Below, in pieces: positions 8,837-17,212 of a stretch of 64,000 nucleotides of DNA. Origin of the DNA: Pseudomonas moorei (GTDB lineage Bacteria; Pseudomonadota; Gammaproteobacteria; Pseudomonadales; Pseudomonadaceae); contig NZ_VZPP01000013.1 in NCBI RefSeq assembly GCF_008801475.1, positions 124,001 through 188,000 on the forward strand, written 5' to 3'. The number at the start of each line of letters is the position of its first letter. The first letter of the stretch is position 1. The position numbers and the translations under genes were made by a program. The notes beneath the pieces were generated by a model. It did no database searches, had not been told where the DNA came from, and worked only from the letters and a program-made list of their open reading frames with translations.

Positions 8837-9235
8837 TCAGACTTGGCTAAACGTCTCGTGCAAATGTCGCCACAGCACCTTGCCGTCCGCCTGTTTCTCG
8901 AACACCACGGTCGAGCGCCGATCCGAATGCAGCCCCGTCGCATCGGTCTGCTGCTCGCGGTAACTGACGGTGGCGCCACCGTCATGCAGCGCAATGCCGC
9001 GCAATTCGCTCAACTCGATACGAAAACCCAGCTTCTTGCCGCCGGCCAGCATGAACAACTCGTTCAGCGCGGCAAAATCCAGCACGCGGCCTAATGGCGA
9101 AACCATGGAAAATTGCGGCGAAAAACGTGTCAGCAACTGTTCGAGTTCGCGCACATCGCGTTCTTCGGCCAGCCATTGTTCGATGGCAACGTGGGCCTGG
9201 ATCACTTCGTCGAAGTATTCGGTGTAGTCGGTCAT
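8837..9235 (-). CDS. DUF4440/NTF2-like small protein
   Basis: 132 aa. The start at 9235 is supported by a GAGGAAACACC ribosome site. The chain begins with an amphipathic helix region (about residues 5-50) and continues with alternating strands such as LRGIALHDGGATVSYREQ and RRSTVVFEKQADGKVLWRHLHETF, the pattern of the NTF2/SnoaL cone fold as found in DUF4440 proteins. It is cytosolic, with no signal peptide. Members of this fold bind small molecules or act as simple hydrolases or isomerases; no catalytic residues can be assigned here, so the role is unknown. It is likely monocistronic or co-transcribed with the upstream SDR gene. Confidence 0.75.
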   Translation of the reverse strand: MTDYTEYFDEVIQAHVAIEQWLAEERDVRELEQLLTRFSPQFSMVSPLGRVLDFAALNELFMLAGGKKLGFRIELSELRGIALHDGGATVSYREQQTDATGLHSDRRSTVVFEKQADGKVLWRHLHETFSQV

Positions 9236-9282
9236 GGTGTTTCCTCAAAATCTGCCTGGCCGCGAAGAACGATAACCCGGTC

Positions 9283-10107
9283 TCAGAGCTGCCCGCGCAA
9301 TCCGAACCGCTTCATCAAGCCTGACTCCAGCAGGCCCTTGGGCAACAATCCGGCCATCAACGGCAATGCCCGGCTGCCGTTGCCCAGGCGTAACAGCCGT
9401 GGCGGCTTGCCTTGCTGCACAGCCTTGAGCACGCCAGCGGCGAATTCGCTGGCGGGTGTCGGTTTGTCCTGGGAGGCCCTGGCCCTGGCCCGGATACCTT
9501 CGCGCAACGGAAACCACGGCGACTGATCGCTGATCAATTGTTCGGCCTCATGGCCGGCGTTCTTGGCAAAACTCGACGCGATGGCCCCCGGCTGAACCTC
9601 CATGACCCGCACGCCAAATGGCGCCAGTTCCATGCGCAAGGCATCGCTCAAGGCATGCACCGCCGCTTTCGACGCGCAGTAGGCGCCGGCGAAGGGCGTC
9701 ACCAGCACGCCAGAGACGCTGCCGATGTTCACCACCAGTCCTCGGGCCCGGCGCAACACCGGGAACAGTGCGCGGGTCACGCCGACAATGGCGAACACAT
9801 TGGTTTCGAACTGGCGTTGCATCGCGGGCACGCCGCCATCGAGCAGCGGGCCCATGGCGCCATAACCGGCGTTGTTGATCAGCACGTCGAGGCCACCATG
9901 TTGCTGGTTGATGCGCTCGCTCAACTGTTCAAGCGCCTGGCCATCGTTGACGTCCAATTGCACGGCGCTGAAGCCGGCGGCGGTCAGGGCTGCCACGTCT
10001 TCGGGTTTGCGGGCGCTGGCCCAGACTGTGTAGCCGGCGGCTTTGAATACATCAGCCAGGGCGCGGCCGATGCCGCTTGAACATCCGGTAATCAACGCAA
10101 CGGGCAT
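9283..10107 (-). CDS. Short-chain dehydrogenase/reductase (SDR)
   Basis: 274 aa from the ATG at 10107, chosen because AAGGA precedes it by 7 nt. It is a classical SDR: the NAD(P)-binding motif TGCSSGIG (residues 7-14), NNAG (about residue 79), a serine in NIGSVSG (about 128-134) and the catalytic YCASK (about 142-146). The residues following the first strand (WASARKP) include basic positions that favour NADP. The substrate is unknown; similar Pseudomonas proteins are annotated only as SDR oxidoreductases. The C-terminal tail is basic. Confidence 0.9.
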   Translation of the reverse strand: MPVALITGCSSGIGRALADVFKAAGYTVWASARKPEDVAALTAAGFSAVQLDVNDGQALEQLSERINQQHGGLDVLINNAGYGAMGPLLDGGVPAMQRQFETNVFAIVGVTRALFPVLRRARGLVVNIGSVSGVLVTPFAGAYCASKAAVHALSDALRMELAPFGVRVMEVQPGAIASSFAKNAGHEAEQLISDQSPWFPLREGIRARARASQDKPTPASEFAAGVLKAVQQGKPPRLLRLGNGSRALPLMAGLLPKGLLESGLMKRFGLRGQL

Positions 10108-10142
10108 GGCGCGGTCCTTGTGCAAAAAAAAGGGGGGAGGGC

Positions 10143-10607
10143 TCAGTCGGAGAAATTACCCTGCAAACGCTCGGCGCGAAACTCCAGGGTTTCCGGGCGG
10201 TAGCCAGGACGCAATGGTGGCAGCGGCAGACAGTCTTCCCAGTTGCCACCGGCCTGCAATTCGCCGGGGCCACGATAGCGCGGGGCGGTGTACTGGTTGT
10301 CAGCGAGATTGACCGTGTCGCCTGGCGCGTAGGCAGCGACACGCCAGCGCAGTTCGGTCAGCGGTACGTCGTTGCCGTTTTTCAGGGTCAATTGCAGCGG
10401 CCGGTCGGCAGGGCAGTGTTTCGGCGCGTAGCTGATGCGCAATTCAAGACGTTCCAGTTGCTTGAGTTCGCGGTGGTCCATCCAGATCACCCACGTGGCG
10501 ACGATGCCCAGGCCCACGGCGGCGGCCATGGAAACGGGCAGGGCTTTGGCCGGATAGCGCAGTAGCAGGATCAGCCAGGTGATGACCAGCAGGACACCGA
10601 TGAACAT
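10143..10607 (-). CDS. Small membrane-anchored protein of unknown function
   Basis: 154 aa from the ATG at 10607, which has GAGG about 10 nt upstream; a TTG nine bases earlier is an alternative. Two N-terminal membrane helices (about residues 2-18 and 26-43) precede a soluble beta-rich domain of about 105 residues. This contains two Cys (in KHCPADR and WEDCLPLPP) that could form a disulfide if the domain is periplasmic. Homologues in Pseudomonas are sometimes labelled multidrug transporter, but the protein is far too small for that and nothing here supports transport. It is probably co-oriented with the SDR gene. Confidence 0.75.
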   Translation of the reverse strand: MFIGVLLVITWLILLLRYPAKALPVSMAAAVGLGIVATWVIWMDHRELKQLERLELRISYAPKHCPADRPLQLTLKNGNDVPLTELRWRVAAYAPGDTVNLADNQYTAPRYRGPGELQAGGNWEDCLPLPPLRPGYRPETLEFRAERLQGNFSD

Positions 10608-10691
10608 GACGCGCAAACCTCGGAAGCAGAGAGGAGCATCCTACCTAAGCGTAGGTGAGGTTGGCGATGGGCGGGATTTCGGCGGTGGATT

Positions 10692-10731
10692 GACTGGCCT
10701 CATCGCGGGCAAGCCCGCGATGAGGCCAGTC
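10692..10731. repeat. REP palindrome
   Basis: Perfect 19-bp arms (GACTGGCCTCATCGCGGGC and its complement) around AA. It lies in the gap between the alginate operon terminator and the small membrane protein gene. Confidence 0.8.
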
Positions 10732-10752
10732 GGGACAACATACAATCCAGGC

Positions 10753-10820
10753 AAAAAAAGCCCCCGTCCAACCCGCTGCGGATAGGGAACGCAGCAAGCT
10801 GGACGGGGGCTTGTTTTTTT
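10753..10820 (-). terminator. Rho-independent terminator of the alginate operon
   Basis: A long hairpin begins 10 bp after the algA stop. The outer arms are AAAAAAAGCCCCCGTCCA and TGGACGGGGGCTTGTTTTTT, with a smaller inner hairpin (CGCTGCG...CGCAGC). Runs of A and T on both flanks make it usable in both directions, but the only operon running into it is alg. Confidence 0.92.
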
Positions 10821-10829
10821 ACAGGTCAA

Positions 10830-12281
10830 TCACTGCGCGATGGTTTTCACCGACACGCCACGTTCGATCGGGGTGGAGCGACCGTAGATGTCGTCGTACC
10901 GCTCGATGTCGTCTTCGCCCAGATAACTGCCCGATTGCACTTCGATGATCTCCAGTGGAATCTTGCCCGGGTTGCGCAAACGGTGAACCGAGGCAATCGG
11001 AATGTAGGTCGACTGGTTCTCGGTGAGCAGGAACACGTTCTCGTCGCAGGTCACTTCAGCCGTGCCGCTGACCACGATCCAGTGCTCGGCGCGGTGGTGG
11101 TGCATTTGCAGCGACAGGCACGCGCCCGGCTTGACCGAGATGTGCTTGACCTGGAAGCGCCCGCCCATGTCCACCGAGTCGTAGGAGCCCCACGGACGAT
11201 AGACCTCGCAGTGGTTCTGGGTTTCGCTGCGGCCCTGTTCGTTGAGGGTGTTGACCATTTGTTTCACGCCTTGGACCTTGTCCTTGTGGGCGATCATCAT
11301 GGCGTCCTTGGTTTCGACGACCACGATGTTTTCCAGGCCGATCACCGACACCAGTTTGCCGTTGCCGTGGATCATGCAGTTACGGCTGTCCTGGATGACC
11401 ACGTCGCCTTTGGTGACGTTGCCATTGGCGTCTTTTTCGTTCACTTCCCACAACGACGACCAGCAGCCGACATCGCTCCAGCCGGCGGTCAGCGGCACGA
11501 CGCAGGCGCGCCGGGTTTTTTCCATCACCGAGTAGTCGATGGAATTGTCCGGGCAGCAGGCGAAAGTCGCTTCGTCGATGCTCACGGTATCGGCATCCTG
11601 CGCGCTGCGCTCCAGGGTCAGCAGGCAGGTGTCGTAGATGTCCGGATCGTGCTTTTTCAGCTCTTCGAGGAAACGGCTGGCGCGGAACAGGAACATGCCG
11701 CTGTTCCAGAAATAACCGCCGGACTGGACGAACTCGGTGGCGCGTTTCACGTCGGGTTTTTCGACGAAGTGCGAGACGCGGCTGACGCCTTCGGGCAACA
11801 GCGAATCGTTGGTCGACTTGATGTAGCCATAGCCGGTTTCCGGTTTGGTGGCCGGTACACCGAACAGCACCATCTCGCCGTTTTCGGCGGCGACCGTGGC
11901 CAGCGCCAGGGCGCGTTGCAAGGCTTTCTGGTCTTCCAGTACGTGGTCGGCCGGCAGCACCAGCATCAGCTCGTCGCGACCCTCATTGACCAGCATCATC
12001 GCGGTCAGGGCCACGGCCGGCGCAGTGTTGCGACCGAACGGCTCCATCAGGATGCGCTGGGTTTCCAGTTTGCGGGCGGTCAGTTGCTCGTTGACGATGA
12101 AACGGTGGTCCTTGTTGCAGACCACGATCGGCGTGTCCATACCTTCGAACACCAGGCGCTCCAGGGTTTGCTGGAACAGCGTGTGCTCGCCGGTCAGGGC
12201 CAGGAACTGTTTCGGGAATTGCTTACGGGAAAGCGGCCAAAGACGTGAGCCACTACCACCTGACAAGATCACCGGAATCAT
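10830..12281 (-). CDS. algA: AlgA: mannose-6-phosphate isomerase / mannose-1-phosphate guanylyltransferase
   Basis: 483 aa, full length. A bifunctional cytosolic enzyme that makes mannose-6-phosphate from fructose-6-phosphate and GDP-mannose from mannose-1-phosphate, the first and third steps of alginate precursor synthesis. The N-terminal nucleotidyltransferase carries the pyrophosphorylase signature GGSGSRLWPLSRKQFPK (residues about 8-24) and the FVEKP sugar-binding motif (about residue 170). The C-terminal type II isomerase cupin has the metal-binding QMHHHRAEHW motif (about residues 390-400). It is the last gene of the alg operon. The separation from algF (224 bp) is larger than elsewhere because a REPIN lies between them. 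Confidence 0.97.
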   Translation of the reverse strand: MIPVILSGGSGSRLWPLSRKQFPKQFLALTGEHTLFQQTLERLVFEGMDTPIVVCNKDHRFIVNEQLTARKLETQRILMEPFGRNTAPAVALTAMMLVNEGRDELMLVLPADHVLEDQKALQRALALATVAAENGEMVLFGVPATKPETGYGYIKSTNDSLLPEGVSRVSHFVEKPDVKRATEFVQSGGYFWNSGMFLFRASRFLEELKKHDPDIYDTCLLTLERSAQDADTVSIDEATFACCPDNSIDYSVMEKTRRACVVPLTAGWSDVGCWSSLWEVNEKDANGNVTKGDVVIQDSRNCMIHGNGKLVSVIGLENIVVVETKDAMMIAHKDKVQGVKQMVNTLNEQGRSETQNHCEVYRPWGSYDSVDMGGRFQVKHISVKPGACLSLQMHHHRAEHWIVVSGTAEVTCDENVFLLTENQSTYIPIASVHRLRNPGKIPLEIIEVQSGSYLGEDDIERYDDIYGRSTPIERGVSVKTIAQ

Positions 12282-12378
12282 GTTGTTACTCCTTGAAAAT
12301 CGTTTGGTTAGAGCTACGAACGCTGTGTCGTTTCACTCTTGTTCTTGTTCCGTGTCCCGGCTGACAGCTCGGTCCCTT

Positions 12379-12478
12379 TTAGGAGCGAGCCTTGCTCGCG
12401 ATGGACGTCAACGAAAACGCGTGCTGTCTGGATGAATGCGTTGTCCTTGAGTTCATTGCGAGCAGGCTCGCTCCTGCA
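12379..12478. repeat. REPIN between algA and algF
   Basis: Left arm AGGAGCGAGCCTTGCTCGCG (with one extra T compared with its neighbours) and right arm GCGAGCAGGCTCGCTCCTGC, about 60 bp apart. It lies within the transcribed alginate operon. Confidence 0.85.
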
Positions 12479-12505
12479 GGGTTCCTGGTCAGCCGGAAAA
12501 ATGAA

Positions 12506-13162
12506 TTAGCGCGTCGAAACCGGGCGTTTCACCCAGACCGGCGACAGGCTGCTGCCATTGCCGGTGACGTACAGCACCGCGGCCTCACCGCGTTCCAGGG
12601 CGACCGGTTTTACGTCGCCGACTTTCTTGTCCCCATCGTATAGCGCCAGGCTGACTTTCACCGGGTTGATTTCACGTTCGCCACGGCCCTTGGCAGCCAC
12701 GTTCGGCACCACGTCGGTCTTGCCGTCGGCGGTTTTCAGGGTCAGCGCCTTGTCGCTGAGGTTCTGCACCCGTACCAGGGATTTCTGTTTGTTCTTGAAC
12801 GGTGGTTCCTCGATCAACTGCGGTGCGCCACTGGCGTTGTTGACCAGGGTGTAATAGTGATCGCCGGCCAGTTTCACCGGCAGGCTCTGGCTGCCGACCT
12901 TGGCGCTGTAGTCACCGCCCGGCATGAAGCTGAAGTCACTGCTGGACAGGGGCGCGACGTCGCTCAGGTTGGTGCTGCCGACGGTGGCGCTGACTTCGGC
13001 GTTGCTGGCGTTGTAGATCCGCACAAAGGTCGAGCCTTTCGGTGCGGTCGGGCCATACAGCGCCGCGTCGCCACCGGCGAAGGCCTGCATCGAAAGCACA
13101 CTCATACCAGCAACGAGTGCGAAGGTCTTGGCGAGACGACGAGGAGTAGTCGTGAAAGTCAT
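12506..13162 (-). CDS. algF: AlgF: periplasmic alginate O-acetylation protein
   Basis: 218 aa. A Sec signal peptide (about residues 1-29, ending SMQAFA) directs it to the periplasm. The mature part is all beta: GGDAALYGPTAPKGSTFVRIYNAS..., two similar sandwich-like halves, and a C-terminal GEAAVLYVTGNG segment. AlgF is needed, with AlgI and AlgJ, for O-acetylation of mannuronate residues; it is thought to shuttle or organise acetyl transfer rather than catalyse it. It lies directly after algJ in the operon, as in P. aeruginosa, and has the usual length. Confidence 0.96.
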   Translation of the reverse strand: MTFTTTPRRLAKTFALVAGMSVLSMQAFAGGDAALYGPTAPKGSTFVRIYNASNAEVSATVGSTNLSDVAPLSSSDFSFMPGGDYSAKVGSQSLPVKLAGDHYYTLVNNASGAPQLIEEPPFKNKQKSLVRVQNLSDKALTLKTADGKTDVVPNVAAKGRGEREINPVKVSLALYDGDKKVGDVKPVALERGEAAVLYVTGNGSSLSPVWVKRPVSTR

Positions 13163-13179
13163 GGAAGTACCTCTCTCTT

Positions 13180-14355
13180 TCAGTTTTGCGCCCGGTCGGG
13201 CGTCTCGGATTTAGTGTTGATTGCTACGTTTTGTTGGCGCGCGCCGGCTTGTTTAAGCTCTGCGACCCACTGCGGGTCGGCGTCGCCGATTTCGTTGTTC
13301 ACAGGCAGATATCGTTCCGGAAACTCCCAGATCAGCACTTGTGGCGGGCTGTTCTTGAAAGCATCGCTTTTCAGGTAGCTGAGCATTGGCAGGATCGGGC
13401 CGTGGCCGTCTTCGGCGTAATTGACCACGTCGCTGTGCAGCGCTTGTTTCAGCGCGCCGACGAAGTTCCAGTTGGGGTTGGCGCTGTAGCTGGTGCCGAT
13501 CAGCGCCACGGGTACTTCGGTGTTGGCGAACAGGGCGTCGTCACCGGCTGGCTGGTCGCCGGCCGCCACGGTGTTGCGTTTCTGCAAAGGCTCTTGCGCC
13601 GGCATCAGGTTCTCGAACAGTGGGTCCAGTGGCAGGAACAGACGCAGGTCGCCCTTGTGCGTGACTTTCTCCGCCGGCTGGGTGACGAAGTTCTGCGGTT
13701 CGCCGCTCAGCGGGAACTTGTCGGCAATGGTCTTGGCCACGCGGTTGGCCGCGATTTCCGCGCCTTCCGGCGTCCAGTGGGTGTCAGTGCGCAGGAACAC
13801 TTGCTGACCGTTCTGTTTGGCTTTCAGCAGCGGGCCGAGCAGGTCAGGCGCAGGGATCCGGTCGGCCGCCAGGCGCTGGTGGAAGTCCTGGTAGAGATTG
13901 GCGTGGATGCTCGCCGGTTTCACCTCGCCGAGGTGTTCCGGGTACAGCCGCACCTTGGCCGGCACCACTGCCATCACCAGTTGCACGCCTTTGGCTTTCA
14001 AGGTCTGGCGCACGCCTTCGACCAGCGCGTAGTTGCCTTGCAGGTTCAGCTCTTCGTTGACGATCGGGTGGAACTCTTCATCGCTGTACAGCCACTGGTC
14101 GCGACCGAGCACAACGCCCGGACGACCTTCGTTGAACAGCTTGAAGTCCAGCGCCGCCCAGAGGTTGGTGCCCAGGCGCTTGATCGGAAACTCGTCGTCG
14201 TAGTGCGTCTCTACCGCTTTGGTCCAGCGACCGTTCAGCACCGTGGCGTCGGCGTTGGTGCTGAAACCGAAGAAGCTGCGCGTGGACCACAGGCCCAGGG
14301 CCAACAGGGTCACCAGGAACAGGGCGATGTAGAAGATGCGTAATGAGCGGGTCAT
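13180..14355 (-). CDS. algJ: AlgJ: alginate O-acetyltransferase, SGNH-like
   Basis: 391 aa. An N-terminal membrane helix or uncleaved signal (about residues 8-28) anchors an SGNH-hydrolase-like (ALGX/AlgJ) domain in the periplasm. Catalytic residues seen: the Asp-x-His pair in RTDTHWTP (about residue 190) and the serine in GTSYSANPNW (about residue 288). AlgJ works with the MBOAT protein AlgI and with AlgF to acetylate alginate. It is related to AlgX, which is also in this operon, but lacks AlgX's C-terminal carbohydrate-binding module. Confidence 0.96.
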   Translation of the reverse strand: MTRSLRIFYIALFLVTLLALGLWSTRSFFGFSTNADATVLNGRWTKAVETHYDDEFPIKRLGTNLWAALDFKLFNEGRPGVVLGRDQWLYSDEEFHPIVNEELNLQGNYALVEGVRQTLKAKGVQLVMAVVPAKVRLYPEHLGEVKPASIHANLYQDFHQRLAADRIPAPDLLGPLLKAKQNGQQVFLRTDTHWTPEGAEIAANRVAKTIADKFPLSGEPQNFVTQPAEKVTHKGDLRLFLPLDPLFENLMPAQEPLQKRNTVAAGDQPAGDDALFANTEVPVALIGTSYSANPNWNFVGALKQALHSDVVNYAEDGHGPILPMLSYLKSDAFKNSPPQVLIWEFPERYLPVNNEIGDADPQWVAELKQAGARQQNVAINTKSETPDRAQN

Positions 14356-14366
14356 GGTCAGATCCC

Positions 14367-15932
14367 TCAGAACTGGAAATAAAGGAACGGCGAGAAGCTT
14401 TGTGCCGAGAGTTTGAGAATCGATGCGATGAACAGCAGCAGCACCAGCGCGCGCATCACATAACGCGACCAGTCAGCGGTCCAGTAGGCCGGTTGCACCT
14501 GGGCGTCGACGCCGACGGTGTAGCCAGGCTGATGGATGCTCGCCGGGTTATCCCCAGGCGCGGCCTTGATCAGGCCCGGTTCGGCGGCGGCCGGGCCGTC
14601 GCTGTCGACGTTCACCGCAGGCCTGGTCTTGACCGGTGGCTGGTTGGTGTAGAAGTCGCGTAGGCCGAAGAACGCCAGGGTCACATAGGCCACGATCAGC
14701 GTTGCCACTTGCAGGCCGGTGAGGCTGGCCTGGTTGAGTTCCGACAGCGACCAGTCGCCGAAGCTGAACATCGCGCCGTACATGCGGCCGGCGACGTGCA
14801 GGTTTTCCGCACGGAAGATCACCCAGCCCATCACCACCAGCAGGAAAGTCAGCGCCCAGCGGATCGGGTTGAAACGGCGTGGCGAAGTGTTGAGGCCGAT
14901 GGCTTTTTCAATCGCCAGCCACGTGCCGTGCCACGCACCCCAGACGATGTAGGTGATGTTCGCGCCGTGCCACAGACCACCGAGCAGCATGGTCAGGAAC
15001 AGGTTGCGATAGGTCATCAACGTGCCTTTGCGGTTGCCGCCCAGGGTGATGTACAGGTAGTCGCGCAGCCAGGTCGACAGGCTGATGTGCCAGCGCCGCC
15101 AGAACTCGGTGATCGACTGGCTGACGTAAGGCTGCTTGAAGTTTTCCATGAAGCGGAAACCCATCATCAAGCCCAGGCCGATGGCCATGTCGCTGTAGCC
15201 GGAGAAGTCGAAATACAGTTGCGCGGTGTAGGCCAGCGCGCCGAGCCAGGCATCACCCGTGGTCGGGTTTTGCAGGGCGAAGCAATGGTCGGCCACCACC
15301 GCGAGGGTGTCGGCGATGAAGACCTTCTTGATGAATCCCTGCATGAACCGCGTGCAGCCCTCGGAGAACTTGTCGAGGGTGTGGGTGCGGTTGTTGAACT
15401 GGTCGGCCAGGTCACGGAAACGCAACACGGGGCCGGCGATCAGGTGCGGGAAGATCGCCACGAAGGCCGCGAAGTCGATCAGGTTGCGGGTCGCCGGGGT
15501 GTCGCCACGGTAGACGTCGATGATGTAGCTGATGGACTCGAAGATGTAGAACGAGATCCCGATCGGCAAGAGCACGTGGGTCAGGATGAACGGCTCCAGG
15601 CCCACCGACGTCATCATCGCGTTGATGCTATCGACGCCGAAGTTGGCGTACTTGAAGTAGCCGAGGATGCACAGGTCGACGGCCACGCCGAGCAGCAGCC
15701 AGCGCTGCGCCGGTTGGGTCCGCACGCCGGCGGCACCGACCCTCAGGCCGATCCAGTAGTTCCACAGCGTGACCGCGGCGAACAGCGCGAGGAAGTCCAC
15801 CCGCCACCAGGCGTAGAACACGTAGCTGGCGATCAGCAGCAGCAAGTTGCGATAGCGTTGCCCGCTCAGGTAGTACAAGCCGAGAAAGATCGGCAAGAAC
15901 AAAAACAGGAACACGTTGGACGAAAAAACCAT
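14367..15932 (-). CDS. algI: AlgI: MBOAT-family membrane acetyl transporter/transferase
   Basis: 521 aa from the ATG at 15932, which is preceded by AGGAGAGATCGGG; upstream in-frame codons come from a low-complexity leader and are not used. It is a polytopic inner-membrane MBOAT protein with about ten or more helices. The family's conserved histidine is in the GLWHGAN motif (about residue 320), and the RRWHISLSTWLRDYLY signature lies at about 278-294. It moves acetyl groups across the inner membrane for AlgJ and AlgX. The C-terminal region contains a Pro/Ala-rich loop (about 430-470) before the final helix. Confidence 0.96.
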   Translation of the reverse strand: MVFSSNVFLFLFLPIFLGLYYLSGQRYRNLLLLIASYVFYAWWRVDFLALFAAVTLWNYWIGLRVGAAGVRTQPAQRWLLLGVAVDLCILGYFKYANFGVDSINAMMTSVGLEPFILTHVLLPIGISFYIFESISYIIDVYRGDTPATRNLIDFAAFVAIFPHLIAGPVLRFRDLADQFNNRTHTLDKFSEGCTRFMQGFIKKVFIADTLAVVADHCFALQNPTTGDAWLGALAYTAQLYFDFSGYSDMAIGLGLMMGFRFMENFKQPYVSQSITEFWRRWHISLSTWLRDYLYITLGGNRKGTLMTYRNLFLTMLLGGLWHGANITYIVWGAWHGTWLAIEKAIGLNTSPRRFNPIRWALTFLLVVMGWVIFRAENLHVAGRMYGAMFSFGDWSLSELNQASLTGLQVATLIVAYVTLAFFGLRDFYTNQPPVKTRPAVNVDSDGPAAAEPGLIKAAPGDNPASIHQPGYTVGVDAQVQPAYWTADWSRYVMRALVLLLFIASILKLSAQSFSPFLYFQF

Positions 15933-16036
15933 CCCGATCTCTCCTTGTTTAACCACAGTCAAGGGCCGCAGCCCCCCCAAACCCCCCCACCAAAAACCGG
16001 GGGGCGTAACACACAAAAACTCAAACTCGACACCGA

Positions 16037-16070
16037 CCCTGTGGGAGCGGGCTTGCCCGCTCCCACAGGG
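16037..16070. repeat. REP palindrome between algI and algL
   Basis: A near-perfect 34-bp palindrome: arms CCCTGTGGGAGCGGGC and its complement around TT. It lies in the 150-bp gap between two genes that are otherwise closely linked in the alginate operon. Confidence 0.85.
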
Positions 16071-16082
16071 TTTTGGGTTGGC

Positions 16083-17204
16083 CTAAGAGCCTTTGCCCTT
16101 CTCGTTGGCCGGGTCATAGACCCTGGTCAGGTCGCCGCCCAGACGGAAGGTCTTGAACGGTTGCATGCCGTGCTTCTTCTCCAGCACGTCGGGCGTGCAG
16201 GTGTAGAGGGTGCAGAACGGTTCGAGCCAGGCGAATTTCATGTCCTCTTTCAAGTCGGTCATGTCCTGTTCCTTGCCGTTCTTTTTCTCGAACGCGTCGG
16301 GGTCTTTCACTCCGGCGAGGACGCGATCAGCCAGGCGTTTGAGCGCGCCGTTGTTTTCCTGGCGCAAGTCCACACCGTTGACCTGGGCGAAACTGGCAAT
16401 CATCGCCAGCGGTGGCAGGGCGTAGTTGTGATAGGCCAGGGCGCGTTGCTGGCGCTTGAGTTCGTTGGGCAGGAAGCCGTCGGCGTCGACCTGGTTGGCG
16501 CCGACCTTGTATTCCTTGACCGCCCAATCGAACAGGTCGCGGCGGTTGGTGGCGATGGAGGTGGCCATCACCGACCAGGCGGCCCAGTACGAGTGGTTAT
16601 TGGTTTGGTCCAGCGGCAGGTTGTCCCAGTCGCTGACCACCTGATCGGCCATCCTGCTGAACCAGGCTTCGATCAGCTGCGACTCCTGCTGATGGTTGGC
16701 CAGCGGATGGGAGTCGGAAAACTTCAGGCGAATGTACGCGGACGCCATGCTGCCCAGCGCCCATTTGCGCATCGACTTGCCGGTATGGTTGAAGTCCTTG
16801 GACATCAACGCATCGGCCTTGGCCCAGGCCGTCAGCCAACTGAGTGTGCATTCGAGCTGTTCCGGACGACCGTCACGCATGAACTGCATGACCCGTTTGC
16901 TGGTACCGCGCTCCAGTTTGGTGATGTCGGCGGTGCTGTCGCGAAAAGCTTTTTCCGATTGCACGTTCAACGTGGCGCGGGCCTTGTCCGAACCTTCGTA
17001 CTTGCTGCGAAATTGCAGGGCGCCGGTATAAGGCGTCGGCATCGCTTCGCAGCCTTCGCCCTTGTCGCCGGTCTTGAGTTTTTCGATCGGCGCGAAGTAA
17101 CCCTGTGGCGGGCGCAATGGCGCGGCCGCCTGGGTTGCGCCGGCGAACATCGCCAGGCTCAAAAGCGTGGGGGCCAACAGATTTTTCAATATCGGATTTC
17201 GCAT
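16083..17204 (-). CDS. algL: AlgL: periplasmic poly(beta-D-mannuronate) lyase
   Basis: 373 aa from the ATG at 17204, which has TGAGGT 6-7 nt upstream; an ATG at 17216 overlapping the algX stop is an alternative. A signal peptide ends at about residue 27 (GATQAAA). It is a PL5 alginate lyase: alpha/alpha toroid with the catalytic NNHSYW motif (about residue 205) and the WLTAWAKADAL helix (about 120-130). It cleaves polymannuronate by beta-elimination and clears alginate trapped in the periplasm; in some pseudomonads it also helps the export complex. Its length is normal for AlgL. Confidence 0.96.
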   Translation of the reverse strand: MRNPILKNLLAPTLLSLAMFAGATQAAAPLRPPQGYFAPIEKLKTGDKGEGCEAMPTPYTGALQFRSKYEGSDKARATLNVQSEKAFRDSTADITKLERGTSKRVMQFMRDGRPEQLECTLSWLTAWAKADALMSKDFNHTGKSMRKWALGSMASAYIRLKFSDSHPLANHQQESQLIEAWFSRMADQVVSDWDNLPLDQTNNHSYWAAWSVMATSIATNRRDLFDWAVKEYKVGANQVDADGFLPNELKRQQRALAYHNYALPPLAMIASFAQVNGVDLRQENNGALKRLADRVLAGVKDPDAFEKKNGKEQDMTDLKEDMKFAWLEPFCTLYTCTPDVLEKKHGMQPFKTFRLGGDLTRVYDPANEKGKGS

Positions 17205-17212
17205 GGCAGACC